64,000 nt of DNA. Source: Epiperipatus broadwayi (taxonomy: Eukaryota; Onychophora; Udeonychophora; Euonychophora; Peripatidae). Below the pieces are notes generated by a model that worked only from the letters and a program-made list of their open reading frames with translations, did not search any database and had not been told where the DNA came from. Each line of letters opens with the position of its first letter. The stretch's first letter is position 1. The stretch spans positions 3,103,881-3,167,880 of the forward strand of contig JAQFVV010012489.1 of assembly GCA_028023455.1 (NCBI GenBank), in the 5' to 3' direction. Positions 41,601 through 52,259 of the stretch are shown one piece after another. A program made the position numbers and the translations under genes.

Positions 41601-42559
41601 TCATAGTAAGTATAATTATGAACTCTCAAAGAATTTAATGATAAATAAACAGGGCAAATGCCTTTCCAGAAGTTCCTCATAAATAAATTGTGAAGGAAAA
41701 GTCATTACTCACAGGCGTTTCCAATTTCTGGATGGTGAGAGTTTGAGCATCTCCCCTCCTTGTTTTATTTTCTAGCTAAGAATAGATAGATATTTATTTG
41801 CTATTATATACTGGTTATTTAGATGAGTTAAGTTATGAACTAGCTATCTGGAAAAAAAAACAAGCTGTTGAACAAATTGCATTAAGGTTGACAAATAGTA
41901 ATAATCTCTGAAAAGTTATATCATTCTGTTTTGCATCATATTACTTAATCAGTGGTCTTCAGGTAGAGAGATTTTTTCCAAAATTTTAACACTTGACTCT
42001 CATAGATAAAAAAAAAAAAATTATGTTGCCTAATGTAGTTTGGCAGACTCAAGAACTATATAATTCTGAATTAATTTTTAGATGGCTAAAATTAAAAGAA
42101 ATCTCAATTTCATTAATTGATTGATCTTGGTTTTTGCTCAAATTGCTATTGACTTTCAATCAATTAAAACAGATGATAACTATTTAATTGTGAAGTTCAC
42201 AAAACTTGAAAGATAGCAAAGAAAATAGATTAGATCAGACATAAAATTTTGTCTGAAATACAAATGCCTACATACAAATTACTTTTTTCATATTATAAAT
42301 TGAATGATTAAATAGATGAATAGTTTGTTGTTTTGGAGATTATAAAATGTTTGAGTACCAGAAATGATAAAATTCACTTGGACCTTGAACTCTCGGAACC
42401 ATCACTAAATACACATTAAATCATATTTTTTCTTACCTTTTTTACATTATGTTCTTTGCTAATAAATTAGATTATATAATCAAGTTTATACAGCACATTT
42501 AGTTGTCATAAAATAGCACATGGACAGCTTTAGGATGAATAAACGTTATTATTATGAAA

Positions 42560-42660
42560 TGAATGTGTTGTTTGATGCAGTGGTACAGTGTCAAAGTCTG
42601 GACATCAAAGCCTATGGATTGAAGTACAACTCTGTTACTCACACTGCTCAATATTGTTAT
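42560..42660 (+). mobile_element. Possible tRNA-derived SINE-like remnant of another type
   Basis: TGATGCAGTGGTACAGTGTC resembles an A box with the following D-stem, and AGTCTGGACATCAAAGCC could be an anticodon-stem remnant, but the B box (GGATTGAAGTACAACTC) is poor. Different from the SINE family above; weak call. Confidence 0.3.
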
Positions 42661-42835
42661 AAGTCCTAAACTGTATAATTATTTGAATATTATTATTAAA
42701 ATAATGAATGTGAAAATCTGGAAAAAAAAAAATTGATGGCAGTCATCTTGGAGAGAAGGCAAGAGTTTATGATGACTTTATAGTATGTCCAATAATAGCA
42801 ATTTACTTTAAATTTAATAATAAAAATATATTGTT

Positions 42836-42934
42836 GCCAAGCGTTGGTGGTCGAGAGGACAGTACAGCAACTTTACAATCAGTTGTCCCGGGTTAACGGG
42901 TTCGCTTCCTGGCCTATGCTATGACGCAGGAAAA
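42836..42934 (+). mobile_element. tRNA-derived SINE, copy 6
   Basis: GCCAAGCGTTGGTGGTCGAG, B-box region CGGGTTCGCTTCCTGG and end CCTATGCTATGACGCAGG with A tail. The flanking AAATATATTGTTG is present on both sides (to 42835 and 42935-42948), an exact target-site duplication. Confidence 0.9.
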
Positions 42935-43207
42935 AAAATATATTGTTGTTATAAACATTAAAATTAAAAATTAATATAGTTCTTTTTTGCATTAAAAAGT
43001 TTCATATTAACTTTGTAATTGAAATACCATTAATATTTGTGATATGACAAGCCATTTCCTTACGGTGACATACGTCAAAGTAGATGCTAGTTAGGGTTGG
43101 AGTAATTTATCATTTATTTAAGATTAGTGTAATTATCACACTCCTTGAGGGCACGGACTTTTTTTATTACCTACAACATGAATACGCAGAACACTTGATG
43201 ATAGATG

Positions 43208-43259
43208 AGATGCGGGTAATAAATGACGATATAATTATCGTCATTTATTACCCACATCT
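43208..43259. repeat. 52-bp near-perfect inverted repeat (hairpin)
   Basis: Arms 43208-43230 (AGATGCGGGTAATAAATGAC plus GAT) and 43237-43259 pair over 23 bp with a single mismatch, around the loop ATAATT. It lies at the end of a 66-codon plus-strand frame (43084-43284) with no recognisable protein. Confidence 0.9.
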
Positions 43260-44125
43260 TATAATCACTCTTGATAAATGCTGATAATTAGTTGGATGAA
43301 TTAATGATAAAGTAAGATGTTAAAATTTAGTGGAAAACATAGTATAATCTTTTTAACAAAATAAATATCTAATCAGAGTATATAAAAGAAAATATTAGAG
43401 CACTTAAAGAATAAAAATGAAAAAATGTAGATTGTCGCGTAAATATTTAGAATACTGGAATTTGTATGTGTGAGTATATTTATAAAATAAAGTAAAAAAG
43501 GAAGTGATATAATCAATCAATCACAAAATTTTCCTAATATTTTGACAATAAATCCACTTTTACACGGTGCATAAACTCAAAAGAATAGTTATTAATTAGT
43601 ATCAAAACATTGAATACCGTAGTTGATGAGGGATAGCAATGTTTTAAATAAGTGAAAATTTTAATTGTTTAATTATAGCAATACAGACATAATTTTTAAT
43701 TATTGATGGTATAATTATCAGGAACGTATGTGTTTTTAATATTTTTAATCACTTGAGTGCATTCACGCTATTTGTTATTACTAATTATAATTTAATAGGG
43801 TAATAAATTAATATATATCACAATTTGGAAATTGGGTATTATAAATATATACATTAAAAGTAAAAAGTATACATATAAACACATATAACTATTTAGGTAA
43901 GACTTGAAAAATTTAAGTCAATTTATAATTTATATAAATTATAATAAACAACTACTTTGTTAAATATGTACACGTAATAATTACACCGATCTCTCACATA
44001 CACATATAAGAACAATTCTTTAAATTTTCAACAAAGATATATTTTTACAAATATAGAGATAAGTAGGGATGAGAAAAGTTGTGCATTTAATTTTGTCAAT
44101 ATTCCATTTTTACAACTTCAAATAT

Positions 44126-44149
44126 ATTAAAGATCGGCTGATCTTTAAT
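44126..44149. repeat. 24-bp perfect hairpin
   Basis: ATTAAAGATC and GATCTTTAAT are exact inverted arms around GGCT. Too small and isolated for a function to be assigned. Confidence 0.75.
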
Positions 44150-44624
44150 GTATTACACTTTATAAGGCATAGCGCTATAAAAATAAATGCTTATTCAAAT
44201 ATATATATATATAAGATTAAGTTAATAAGTCAGCGTCTCATTTTTTATATTCACAATTTTCCATTGTATATCAATAAATAAATTTATCTGAACAAAATCT
44301 TTTTCAAAGTTTTCTAAAGTTAAGTTTGAAACTGATTTATCATATTAATTAAATATGAGATTAAATATAAAATATATTTAATAAAATTTTTATGCATAAT
44401 GGGATTATAATATCTGACATTTGGTTTTTAGTGGATAAAGAGAGTTTACGAATACTATAATATTTACATACAGTAAAAATTATGTGACTATGCAGGTATA
44501 ATATATTTTAAATTTACACCAATGAAATATTATATGACATATCACATGATTTCATCTTAATACTTTTGTTTTAATAACTTACTTTTTCACCTTCTTTACC
44601 CACTTACAATGGTAGAAGTCAAAT

Positions 44625-44765
44625 GACAGTTTTTTTTTATTCTATGGTTTACTATACAGAATCCCCTGACTGATTCCAAGCTTATGGCTTTCATCAGTGA
44701 GAAGCTTGGAATGTTGGAATAGTGCAACTGACACCCCTTCCCTCTAGATCCTATCATTTGCCTCT
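44625..44765 (-). mobile_element. Repeat family B, diverged copy 5 (reverse orientation)
   Basis: Contains TATGGCTTTCATCAGTGAGA followed by AGCTTGG and, farther on, CTAGATCCTATCATTTG, the reverse complement of the family core. More diverged than copies 3 and 4; terminal inverted repeats are not clear. Confidence 0.5.
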
Positions 44766-45017
44766 ATGTTATAATAGCAAGCTATTGGCTCAAGCTAAAA
44801 ACATCTACATGTTTTCAATCTTAGTCAACATACTTGTATAATTATACATAACTGAAAACAGTTTTTTCTACACATTATGGTTTCCTTAGATTTTAATAAT
44901 TAAACTCAACTTCTATCCTGTGGCTAGCATTTGATATATACTAATAAAATATCACATGACCTATCACATAGCTTTAGCTAACATAATGATATATTCTTAA
45001 TGTATTTTTTCACATTC

Positions 45018-45075
45018 TTTATGCCACTTATAGTAAGCCTTAGAAAGCTTCTTGTAAGTGGCATAAAAAAGGTAA
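45018..45075. repeat. Hairpin of about 20-bp arms
   Basis: TTATGCCACTTATAGTAAGC and its inverted partner CTTCTTGTAAGTGGCATAA (with mismatches) around TTAGAAAG, flanked by matching TTTTTCACATTCTT and AAAGGTAAAAAAG. A foldback remnant near family B copy 5. Confidence 0.6.
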
Positions 45076-45189
45076 AAAAGTATATTTTAAATTTAAGATT
45101 ATATATAGATTAAAACATGAACAATTAATAAAAAAATAATATCTAATACTGCATAGGTTTTAACACACACACACACATATATATATATA

Positions 45190-46607
45190 TTGTACCGGTC
45201 AGAATTGTATGTTCATCTAACAAGAATTAGGATCTAAGCAAAAGTACCTAGAGTTCAATCATATACGAGATACACAGGTCAGGGATACTCATGAACTCCG
45301 CCCTATTGCTCACCTCCCAAATCTATCACATTACAAACAACATTTCTGATGATAGCAACCTACTTTCCAATTATCTCCGGCCCAGAGGGTTCAGCAGAGA
45401 CACAAGAGATTTAAGCTTAACTAAATGATAATGCAAAGTAATAAGAGATGTGTATGCATGAACCAATAAAATCTCCAAAAGATAGATTATTAAATGTAAA
45501 TTTATTTAACATGAAATTAATATTAGCAATCGATTTATATGTGAACAGCTAGATATAGAGATTTACAATGACTTAGAACCTTGATTATACAAAGAATACC
45601 TGATCTAGGTTTCACTTATGGTCACCTATGCATTCCATACTAACCTTAATAGCATAACAGGGTTTGATGGATATGCATTACTAAGCATATGTGGTAAGAA
45701 ATTTATTATATGAACTGATGCGGCTTAATATGCTAATATGATTTAATGGGTTTCTATTATTCACGCTATGACATTCTTCAATCATTAGATTTTAGACAAT
45801 AAATGATCTAGCGAGCTTGGATTACATCTGGATTTTATTAAGAGTTATATTAACCATAAATCAGTTATTTTGGGACATTATGAGATGATTCATCATTTAT
45901 TATTTACGAAGAGAATGAGAAAAAACATAACTATTTTAACATGGTCATATGACTTGGCATTCAGAGTTTTATTAATAATCAATGATTAACATATTTAATA
46001 GCGGTTAACGAAGGGTGGATAGCGCTAATAGGCGATAACATATATAAAAGGGCAAATTTAATCTATTTTATAACGAGAACTTTGGGAAGGCTTAGGAGAA
46101 TCACATCATTATGGCTTACAGACATTTAAAATAGATGAAGGAGTATGAACGATAACGTGCAGACCGAATGATAATGCTTGAGAGGATGAGAAGCTTCATC
46201 AACTTGACAAGGAAGAATATAGGCTTATCCGCACTTGTGACGGATAGCATCCAAAGTGTTTGGCAAGATACCATGGTTTCGATTTGTCGAATGTTAACCC
46301 ATAGCAGCGCTTACCGAACCAACACAATCTGTGGGAGTCGGGACCTCTACACTCCACCGAGAATTGTGCTATATGGATTCCAAGAATGAGAGAGAGAGTA
46401 TGACAAAGCAACTTTTGATTTGTGAACGTTATCATCAGGACACGTGGCGAAGGCTTTCAGGTTTGTCTTAACCCTGATTTATATGGCCTTAAATGGTAAT
46501 CAAGCCTAGTGTAATGAAATAATTATATCCAAGCGATCCCAAAAATGGGGCATACAATTTACTTAAAGAACTTATTTGATATATTAATAATAGAATATAT
46601 AAAACAA
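45190..46607. other. Less A+T-rich unrecognised block before the assembly gap
   Basis: Starts TGTACCGGTCAGAATTGTAT after CA and TA runs. Compared with neighbours it has more G+C, more CpG and no low-complexity runs, as in retroelement or gene DNA. The sequence from 46168 to 46389 is open for 73 codons on the plus strand, and 46199-46435 for 78 codons on the minus strand, but neither shows a family I recognise. An alternative plus frame at 46172-46400 reads protein-like stretches (EDEKLHQLDKEEYRLIRTC) broken by stops. It may be a decayed LTR-type or other long element cut by the gap. Confidence 0.35.
46041..46114 (+). promoter_or_regulatory. TATA-box-like promoter candidate
   Basis: TATATAAAAGGG at 46041-46052 is a strong TATA-box match with a G-rich 3' side, unlike the plain TA repeats elsewhere. 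An ATG follows at 46111 (ATGGCTTACAGACA), but its frame closes after seven codons. This is the expected layout of an LTR or gene promoter whose product has decayed; function is inferred only. Confidence 0.3.
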
Positions 46608-47107
46608 NNNNNNNNNNNNNNNNNNNNNNNNNNNNNNNNNNNNNNNNNNNNNNNNNNNNNNNNNNNNNNNNNNNNNNNNNNNNNNNNNNNNNNNNNNNNN
46701 NNNNNNNNNNNNNNNNNNNNNNNNNNNNNNNNNNNNNNNNNNNNNNNNNNNNNNNNNNNNNNNNNNNNNNNNNNNNNNNNNNNNNNNNNNNNNNNNNNNN
46801 NNNNNNNNNNNNNNNNNNNNNNNNNNNNNNNNNNNNNNNNNNNNNNNNNNNNNNNNNNNNNNNNNNNNNNNNNNNNNNNNNNNNNNNNNNNNNNNNNNNN
46901 NNNNNNNNNNNNNNNNNNNNNNNNNNNNNNNNNNNNNNNNNNNNNNNNNNNNNNNNNNNNNNNNNNNNNNNNNNNNNNNNNNNNNNNNNNNNNNNNNNNN
47001 NNNNNNNNNNNNNNNNNNNNNNNNNNNNNNNNNNNNNNNNNNNNNNNNNNNNNNNNNNNNNNNNNNNNNNNNNNNNNNNNNNNNNNNNNNNNNNNNNNNN
47101 NNNNNNN
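46608..47107. other. Assembly gap (500 N)
   Basis: Exactly 500 unknown bases, which looks like a fixed-size scaffold gap, so the true distance is uncertain. Confidence 0.99.
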
Positions 47108-48595
47108 TAAGAATCTCTTCATTAAACGCATGTTAATCTGCCCAAGAAATAAGTTACTTAAATCATTGTTAGATGAGCGGGCTACTTATCAAATGAATCA
47201 TCATTTAGAAATACATATCTGAATTAAATTTATTTATTACTCAATTTCTATAATACTAATCAATAGCGTGAAATAATAGTACATAATATATTTAAATCTT
47301 GTCGAATGGCATAATATTAATTAATAAAACACAATTTAGGAGTACTTCTCAATCGAGCGAATTTTATAGCATGGTAAGAAGACTTACGTTTACGGTTAAA
47401 TATTCCTTAATTGTGGAATAGCAAAAATACAATAGGATTGATTCACCAGATTGAGTTATTAGCATATTAAATTTGATATGATTTGCACAATATTAAATAA
47501 TGAAAAAGTGCCGTATTTAAAAATAAAAAAAACAACAATAAGATTGAAAACCTAGTATTCAAGTTTAGAGAGTAAGATACAATTTAAATATAAAAGCAAT
47601 AAGAAATCAAAAAGAGGTCATTATTTAAGCATTTAATCGGTGTAGCATTACCGATGGGAAAAACAAGCAATTACATTTTTACATTACAAAGAGTACAAAA
47701 CTAGAAATTTTTAATAAGACATACATTAGGTGGTTGGAATTAATCTTATCGAAGGTTGAAATTTACGTTTTATAGTTAAAAGGATTATTAAGACGAAAGC
47801 ATTAGAGTTCAGTTTTGCGGCAGGGAATTAACTTTCTTTCCGATCACTTTACAGCCATGTGCACATGTGTTGATTCCATGTTTGATGAAATCTAGTTAAT
47901 TTAGCAGTATTTTGATGAAATTATCATTTCAGTCCGTTCTTTATGTAGCATACAGTTCATTCTGGCAGTATTTTGGATACGATGGCTTATGAGTATTTTG
48001 GCATTGGATAGATCTTGGAAGGACCGGGGAAGCAAATCTAAATACTACTCACTCATCATTTTGCAGTTCTGAGTGATGTAACTTCCCCCAGCAACAGAGT
48101 TAGAAATTAATATGTAGAGCTCTTTAGTTAGGAAATGCGGTGGTATTTATACTCGTTTGTTACTGCCTTTGGGTAATCCCCAGATGTGTTAATGGTTACA
48201 ATGATACAGCAAATTTTGAAATACAAATGAGATCAAGTTTGAGAGAGTTGGTCTTAATCTATTTTAGGATGAAAATAGACCTGCGGAATAAATGTTAAGT
48301 AACGTGAAATTTAAATAAATCTGTATCAGAATGAAAACAGATTCCTTTGGAATTTAAAATACTGTAAGTCTTTTATTTAATACACTCACATTACACTCTC
48401 AAACTTTCTCTCTATTAGAATATATATAAATAAAAATATACATAGTATAATGCTTTTAATTATTAAGTTTTTTTTATCTGTTACACACACATACGCATGA
48501 TTGTTTACCGTAATAGAAATATATAATTTATATGCATATTAACTTTAGATGAGGAGAAGTTTACAAAAACATAAACAATCATGTGCATTGGTATA
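47108..48595. other. Unrecognised block after the gap
   Basis: Composition resembles the block before the gap (fewer homopolymers, more CpG, for example around 47340-47400 and 47810-48180). No open frame of note, no family recognised. It may be the other part of the same interrupted element. Confidence 0.35.
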
Positions 48596-48597
48596 CC

Positions 48598-48670
48598 TTC
48601 ACTCCCTAGTGGTTTATAATTAAATGATTGGGTTTGAACCCATGTTTGCAGGTTTCAAACATCACCAGAA
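48598..48670 (+). mobile_element. tRNA-like SINE remnant (low confidence)
   Basis: CTAGTGGTTTATAATTAAAT (A-box-like), GGGTTTGAACCC (possible anticodon stem-loop) and GCAGGTTTCAAACATC (B-box-like) have tRNA spacing. No acceptor stem or A tail is visible. Confidence 0.3.
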
Positions 48671-48778
48671 AGTGAAGCAAAATGTGTGCAACAGATTTGG
48701 GTGCTTCAATATATATATATATATAATATAATTTGATGTCTGTATTTATTCAAATCAATATACATAATTTTATAATTG

Positions 48779-49357
48779 AATATTTATAAATACAGTAACT
48801 AAATATATGTAAAGTATAACTTTAAAAATTTTATCCACTTAGGAGGCTTTTGACTATCCTCATAGTCTTTGGCAACTAACACTTTGAAAGGCTAACCTTC
48901 CCACAATTACATGATCTCAATGTTTGCTGCCTGCCTGTTAATAAAATCTTGTTTGTATTTATATATTAACATAGCTTCCTTTATTTTTCTTTTGTTGTTA
49001 TTTTTTTCAATTTGCAGTATTTTTACATTATTATAATTGATGTTAAGACCATAATAAGTCACATATTTATGTTTTTAACTTGTTATGGTTTTAACTTCAA
49101 TTATAATAATGTAAAAAAATATTGCAAATTGAAAAATATAACAAGAAAAAAATAAAGGAAGCTATGTTAATATACAAATACAAACAAGACTTAATTTAAA
49201 ACAGGCAGCAAACATTAAGATCACAGAATTGTGAGGTTAGCTTTTCAAAGTGCGTGCTAGTTGACAAAAATTATGAGGATAGTCAAAAGTGCTCCAAAGT
49301 GAATACAATTTTTAAAGTTATACTTTGTATATATCTAATTATTGTACTTATAAATAT
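48779..49357. mobile_element. Palindromic element family D, long copy (579 bp)
   Basis: Almost the whole length is one inverted repeat with arms of about 280 bp. Paired landmarks: GAATATTTATAAATACAGTA with TTGTACTTATAAATATAC; CTTTTGACTATCCTCATAG with TATGAGGATAGTCAAAAG; AACATAGCTTCCTTTATTTT with AATAAAGGAAGCTATGTTAA; TTGATGTTAAGACCATAATA with TTATGGTTTTAACTTCAA. The loop is about 20 nt near 49065. Arms differ by scattered substitutions, so it is old enough to have diverged. The ends match the 185-bp copy at 20.05 kb. No coding capacity; a foldback/MITE-type element. Confidence 0.88.
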
Positions 49358-49727
49358 ACATATCTGCAATTTCTGTGGTAAAGTTGCAAATGTTAGTGTC
49401 TATATAAATATATTTGTCCATTATTAATGGTGGGATTCAACCTTTATTGTTAAGGAGAGGTTGCTTTGACAACAGTTTGAAATTGTTGATTGTTATTGAT
49501 AGTGAAATTATCTATGTTTTGACTGGTTTTAATGATATATGTGTTATCAGTGCATGTTTTATCTTTAGCTTAATTATATTTCAATCATCCACCAGCCATA
49601 ATAGATAAACCTCTCTCATATACATGCATTTTAAAACATACACTTTACTTTTTTAAACGAGCAAGACAAATGTAACATATGTTATTGAACTTTATATACA
49701 TATTTTTAGATATATTGAAATTTAACT

Positions 49728-51422
49728 ACTTGATCGGTGTTTTTGGTAGAATGCCATCTGTGGACATAAATACAAGCGTTAGCAAGTTTTTTAACTTGCA
49801 TTTTTGTTTTTCATAAATGTACCTTTGAGGTCTTTCTTGCAATGATATAGATTGCAGAGGCTTCTACTATGTGGTGTTGCTGAACTGAGATCAGACCCAT
49901 ATAGCTATCTGGTTTGCTATGCTGAGTTTGAAGACATTACGTGTCTAAAAAATTCACGCTTGCAAGCTGAATAGAAATTGTTTCATAAACGCTCAGAGTT
50001 TGTGTTTAGATCTAGTTTCTTTATTCCTGTCTTTCACTGATGATAGCAAATAGCTTGAAATCATGATCTGAAAGTGGAATTATAGTTAGAGATAGTGAAT
50101 ACTACTCTGACGTTTATGTAAACAAAACATACACTTTATCGGTGTTTTTGGTAGAAAGCCATCTGTGGACATAAATACAAGCATTAGCAAGTTTTTTAAC
50201 TTGCATTTTTGTTTTTCATAAATGTACGTTTGAGGTCTTTCTTGCAATGATATAGATTGCAGAGGCTTCTACTATGTGGTGATGCTGAACTGAGATCAGA
50301 CCCATATAGCTATCTGGTTTGCTATGCTGAGTTTGAAGACATTACGTGTCTAAAAAATTCACGCTTGCAAGCTGAATAGAAATTGTTTCATAAACGCTCA
50401 GAGTTTGTGTTTAGATCTAGTTTCTTTATTCCTGTCTTTCACTGATGATAGAAAATAGTTTGAAATCATGATCTGAAAGTGGAATTATAGTTAGAGATAG
50501 TGAATACTACTCTGACGTTTATGTAAACAAAACATACGCTTGATCGGTGTTTTTGGTAGAACGCCATCTGTGGACATAAATACAAGCGTTAGCAAGTTTT
50601 TTAACTTGCATTTTTGTTTTTCATAAATGTACCTTTGAGGTCTTTCTTGCAATGATATAGATTGCAGAGGCTTCTACTATGTGGTGATGCTGAACTGAGA
50701 TCAGACCCATATAGCTATCTGGTTTTGAAGACATTATGTGTCTAAAAAATTCACGCTTGCAAGCTGAATAGAAATTGTTTCATAAACGCTCAGAGTTTGT
50801 GTTTAGATCTAGTTTTTTTATTCCTGTCGTTCACTGATGATAGCAAATAGCTTGAAATCATGATCTGAAAGTGGAATTATAGTTAGAGATAGTGAATACT
50901 ACTCTGACGTTTATGTAAACAAAACATACGCTTGATCGGTGTTTTTGGTAGAACGCCATCTGTGGACATAAATACAAGCATTAGCAAGTTTTTTAACTTG
51001 CATTTTTGTTTTTCATAAATGTACCTTTGAGGTCTTTCTTGCAATGATATAGATTGCAGAGGCTTCTACTATGTGGTGATGCTGAACTGAGATCAGACCC
51101 ATATAGCTATCTGGTTTGCTATGCTGAGTTTGAAGACATTACGTGTCTAAAAAATTCACGCTTGCAAGCTGAATAGAAATTGTTTCATAAACGCTCAGAG
51201 TTTGTGTTTAGATCTAGATTCTTTATTCCTGTCTTTCACTGATGATAGTAAATAGCTTGAAATCATGATCTGAAAGTGGAATTATAGTTAGAGATAGTGA
51301 ATACTACTCTGACATTTATGTAAACAAAACATACGCTTGATCGGTGTTTTTGGTAGAATGCCATCTGTGGACATAAATACAAGCGTTAGCAAGTTTTTTA
51401 ACTTGCATTTTTGTTTTTCATA
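49728..51422. repeat. Tandem array of a 405-bp unit, about 4.2 copies
   Basis: Units start at TCGGTGTTTTTGGTAGAA after 49733, 50138, 50543, 50935 and 51340 (periods 405, 405, 392, 405). The third unit is shorter because TGCTATGCTGAGT is missing after CTATCTGGT. Units are nearly identical, with a handful of substitutions such as GTGTTGCTG versus GTGATGCTG. Each contains the hairpin GCAAGTTTTTTAACTTGC. The last, partial unit stops at TTTTTCATA and runs into TATATATATA. No frame is open through a unit. It could be a small satellite locus or the tandem-repeat part of a DNA transposon. Confidence 0.95.
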
Positions 51423-51599
51423 TATATATATATTAGATAAATTTGTAACATATGATTAAAGAAATGTGGAAAAGAAAAATTATCCTCAAGATGCACATTT
51501 CATGCAGAGCACTCATCTGTTGGCCAAGATCACAATGTCTTACACAAATATGCATAACTTTTATAAACTCATCGTAATCGAGTATTATGAAAAGTGAAA

Positions 51600-51672
51600 T
51601 GTTGAAATGTAAGACTTTTATAATGCATTGAGCATGATTTTGGCAGATCTCTGCCAGAATCATAGTGCTGTA
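51600..51672 (-). repeat. Dispersed repeat, copy inverted relative to 55545-55618
   Basis: In reverse complement it reads CAGCACTATGATTCTGGCAG, then GCTCAATGCATTATAAAAGT and CTTACATTTCAAC. The same order occurs in forward direction 3.9 kb away at 55545-55618. The two copies bracket the second unrecognised block and the 1.22-kb palindrome. Confidence 0.75.
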
Positions 51673-52259
51673 TTGAAACAGTAAGATTCGCATTCGAATC
51701 TTAAGTTTCACCTTTTCTATCGTCTCTCACCCACCACTCTATCCTACCCAAATTTAAACTTTTTTGGTATCTAATTGTGTGTGTAGCAATATTAAAAATG
51801 AATAAATATATGTAAAATCCTCCATAAACACACACACATTTCGATAACAAATTTAAAGCAATGGATAAAAATAATTAATGTAATTTGTATTTTTTTTTAG
51901 TATATAAAAATATATAATTTTAACCATTTATTTTAAATTATAAAGTTCGTTATTTATTGCTTTGTTTAAATTTCATTTAGTAATAATTTTAGAAATAGAT
52001 TGTAATATTTAATTAAAAGTAAAAATAATCGTATGTTCCCTTTTGTATTTGAAATTTTAAAAGTAACTGTCGGTGAGAGATAATAGATTAATTAAAAAGA
52101 AAAATTCCCTAAAATCTAATTACCAAAAATGTAAATGTAAAATTAAATGTGAACAATAGTAAAGCAGCTTTCTATATAAATTAAACATATAAGAATGTAT
52201 TGATTATCCTCGGGGCAAATGATTGAATCCAAAAATAAATATAACAAAAAAGTAAAAGA

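Noticed and set aside
46545-47222. Open frames of 190-225 codons
   Set aside because: Most of their length is unknown bases (N) of the assembly gap.
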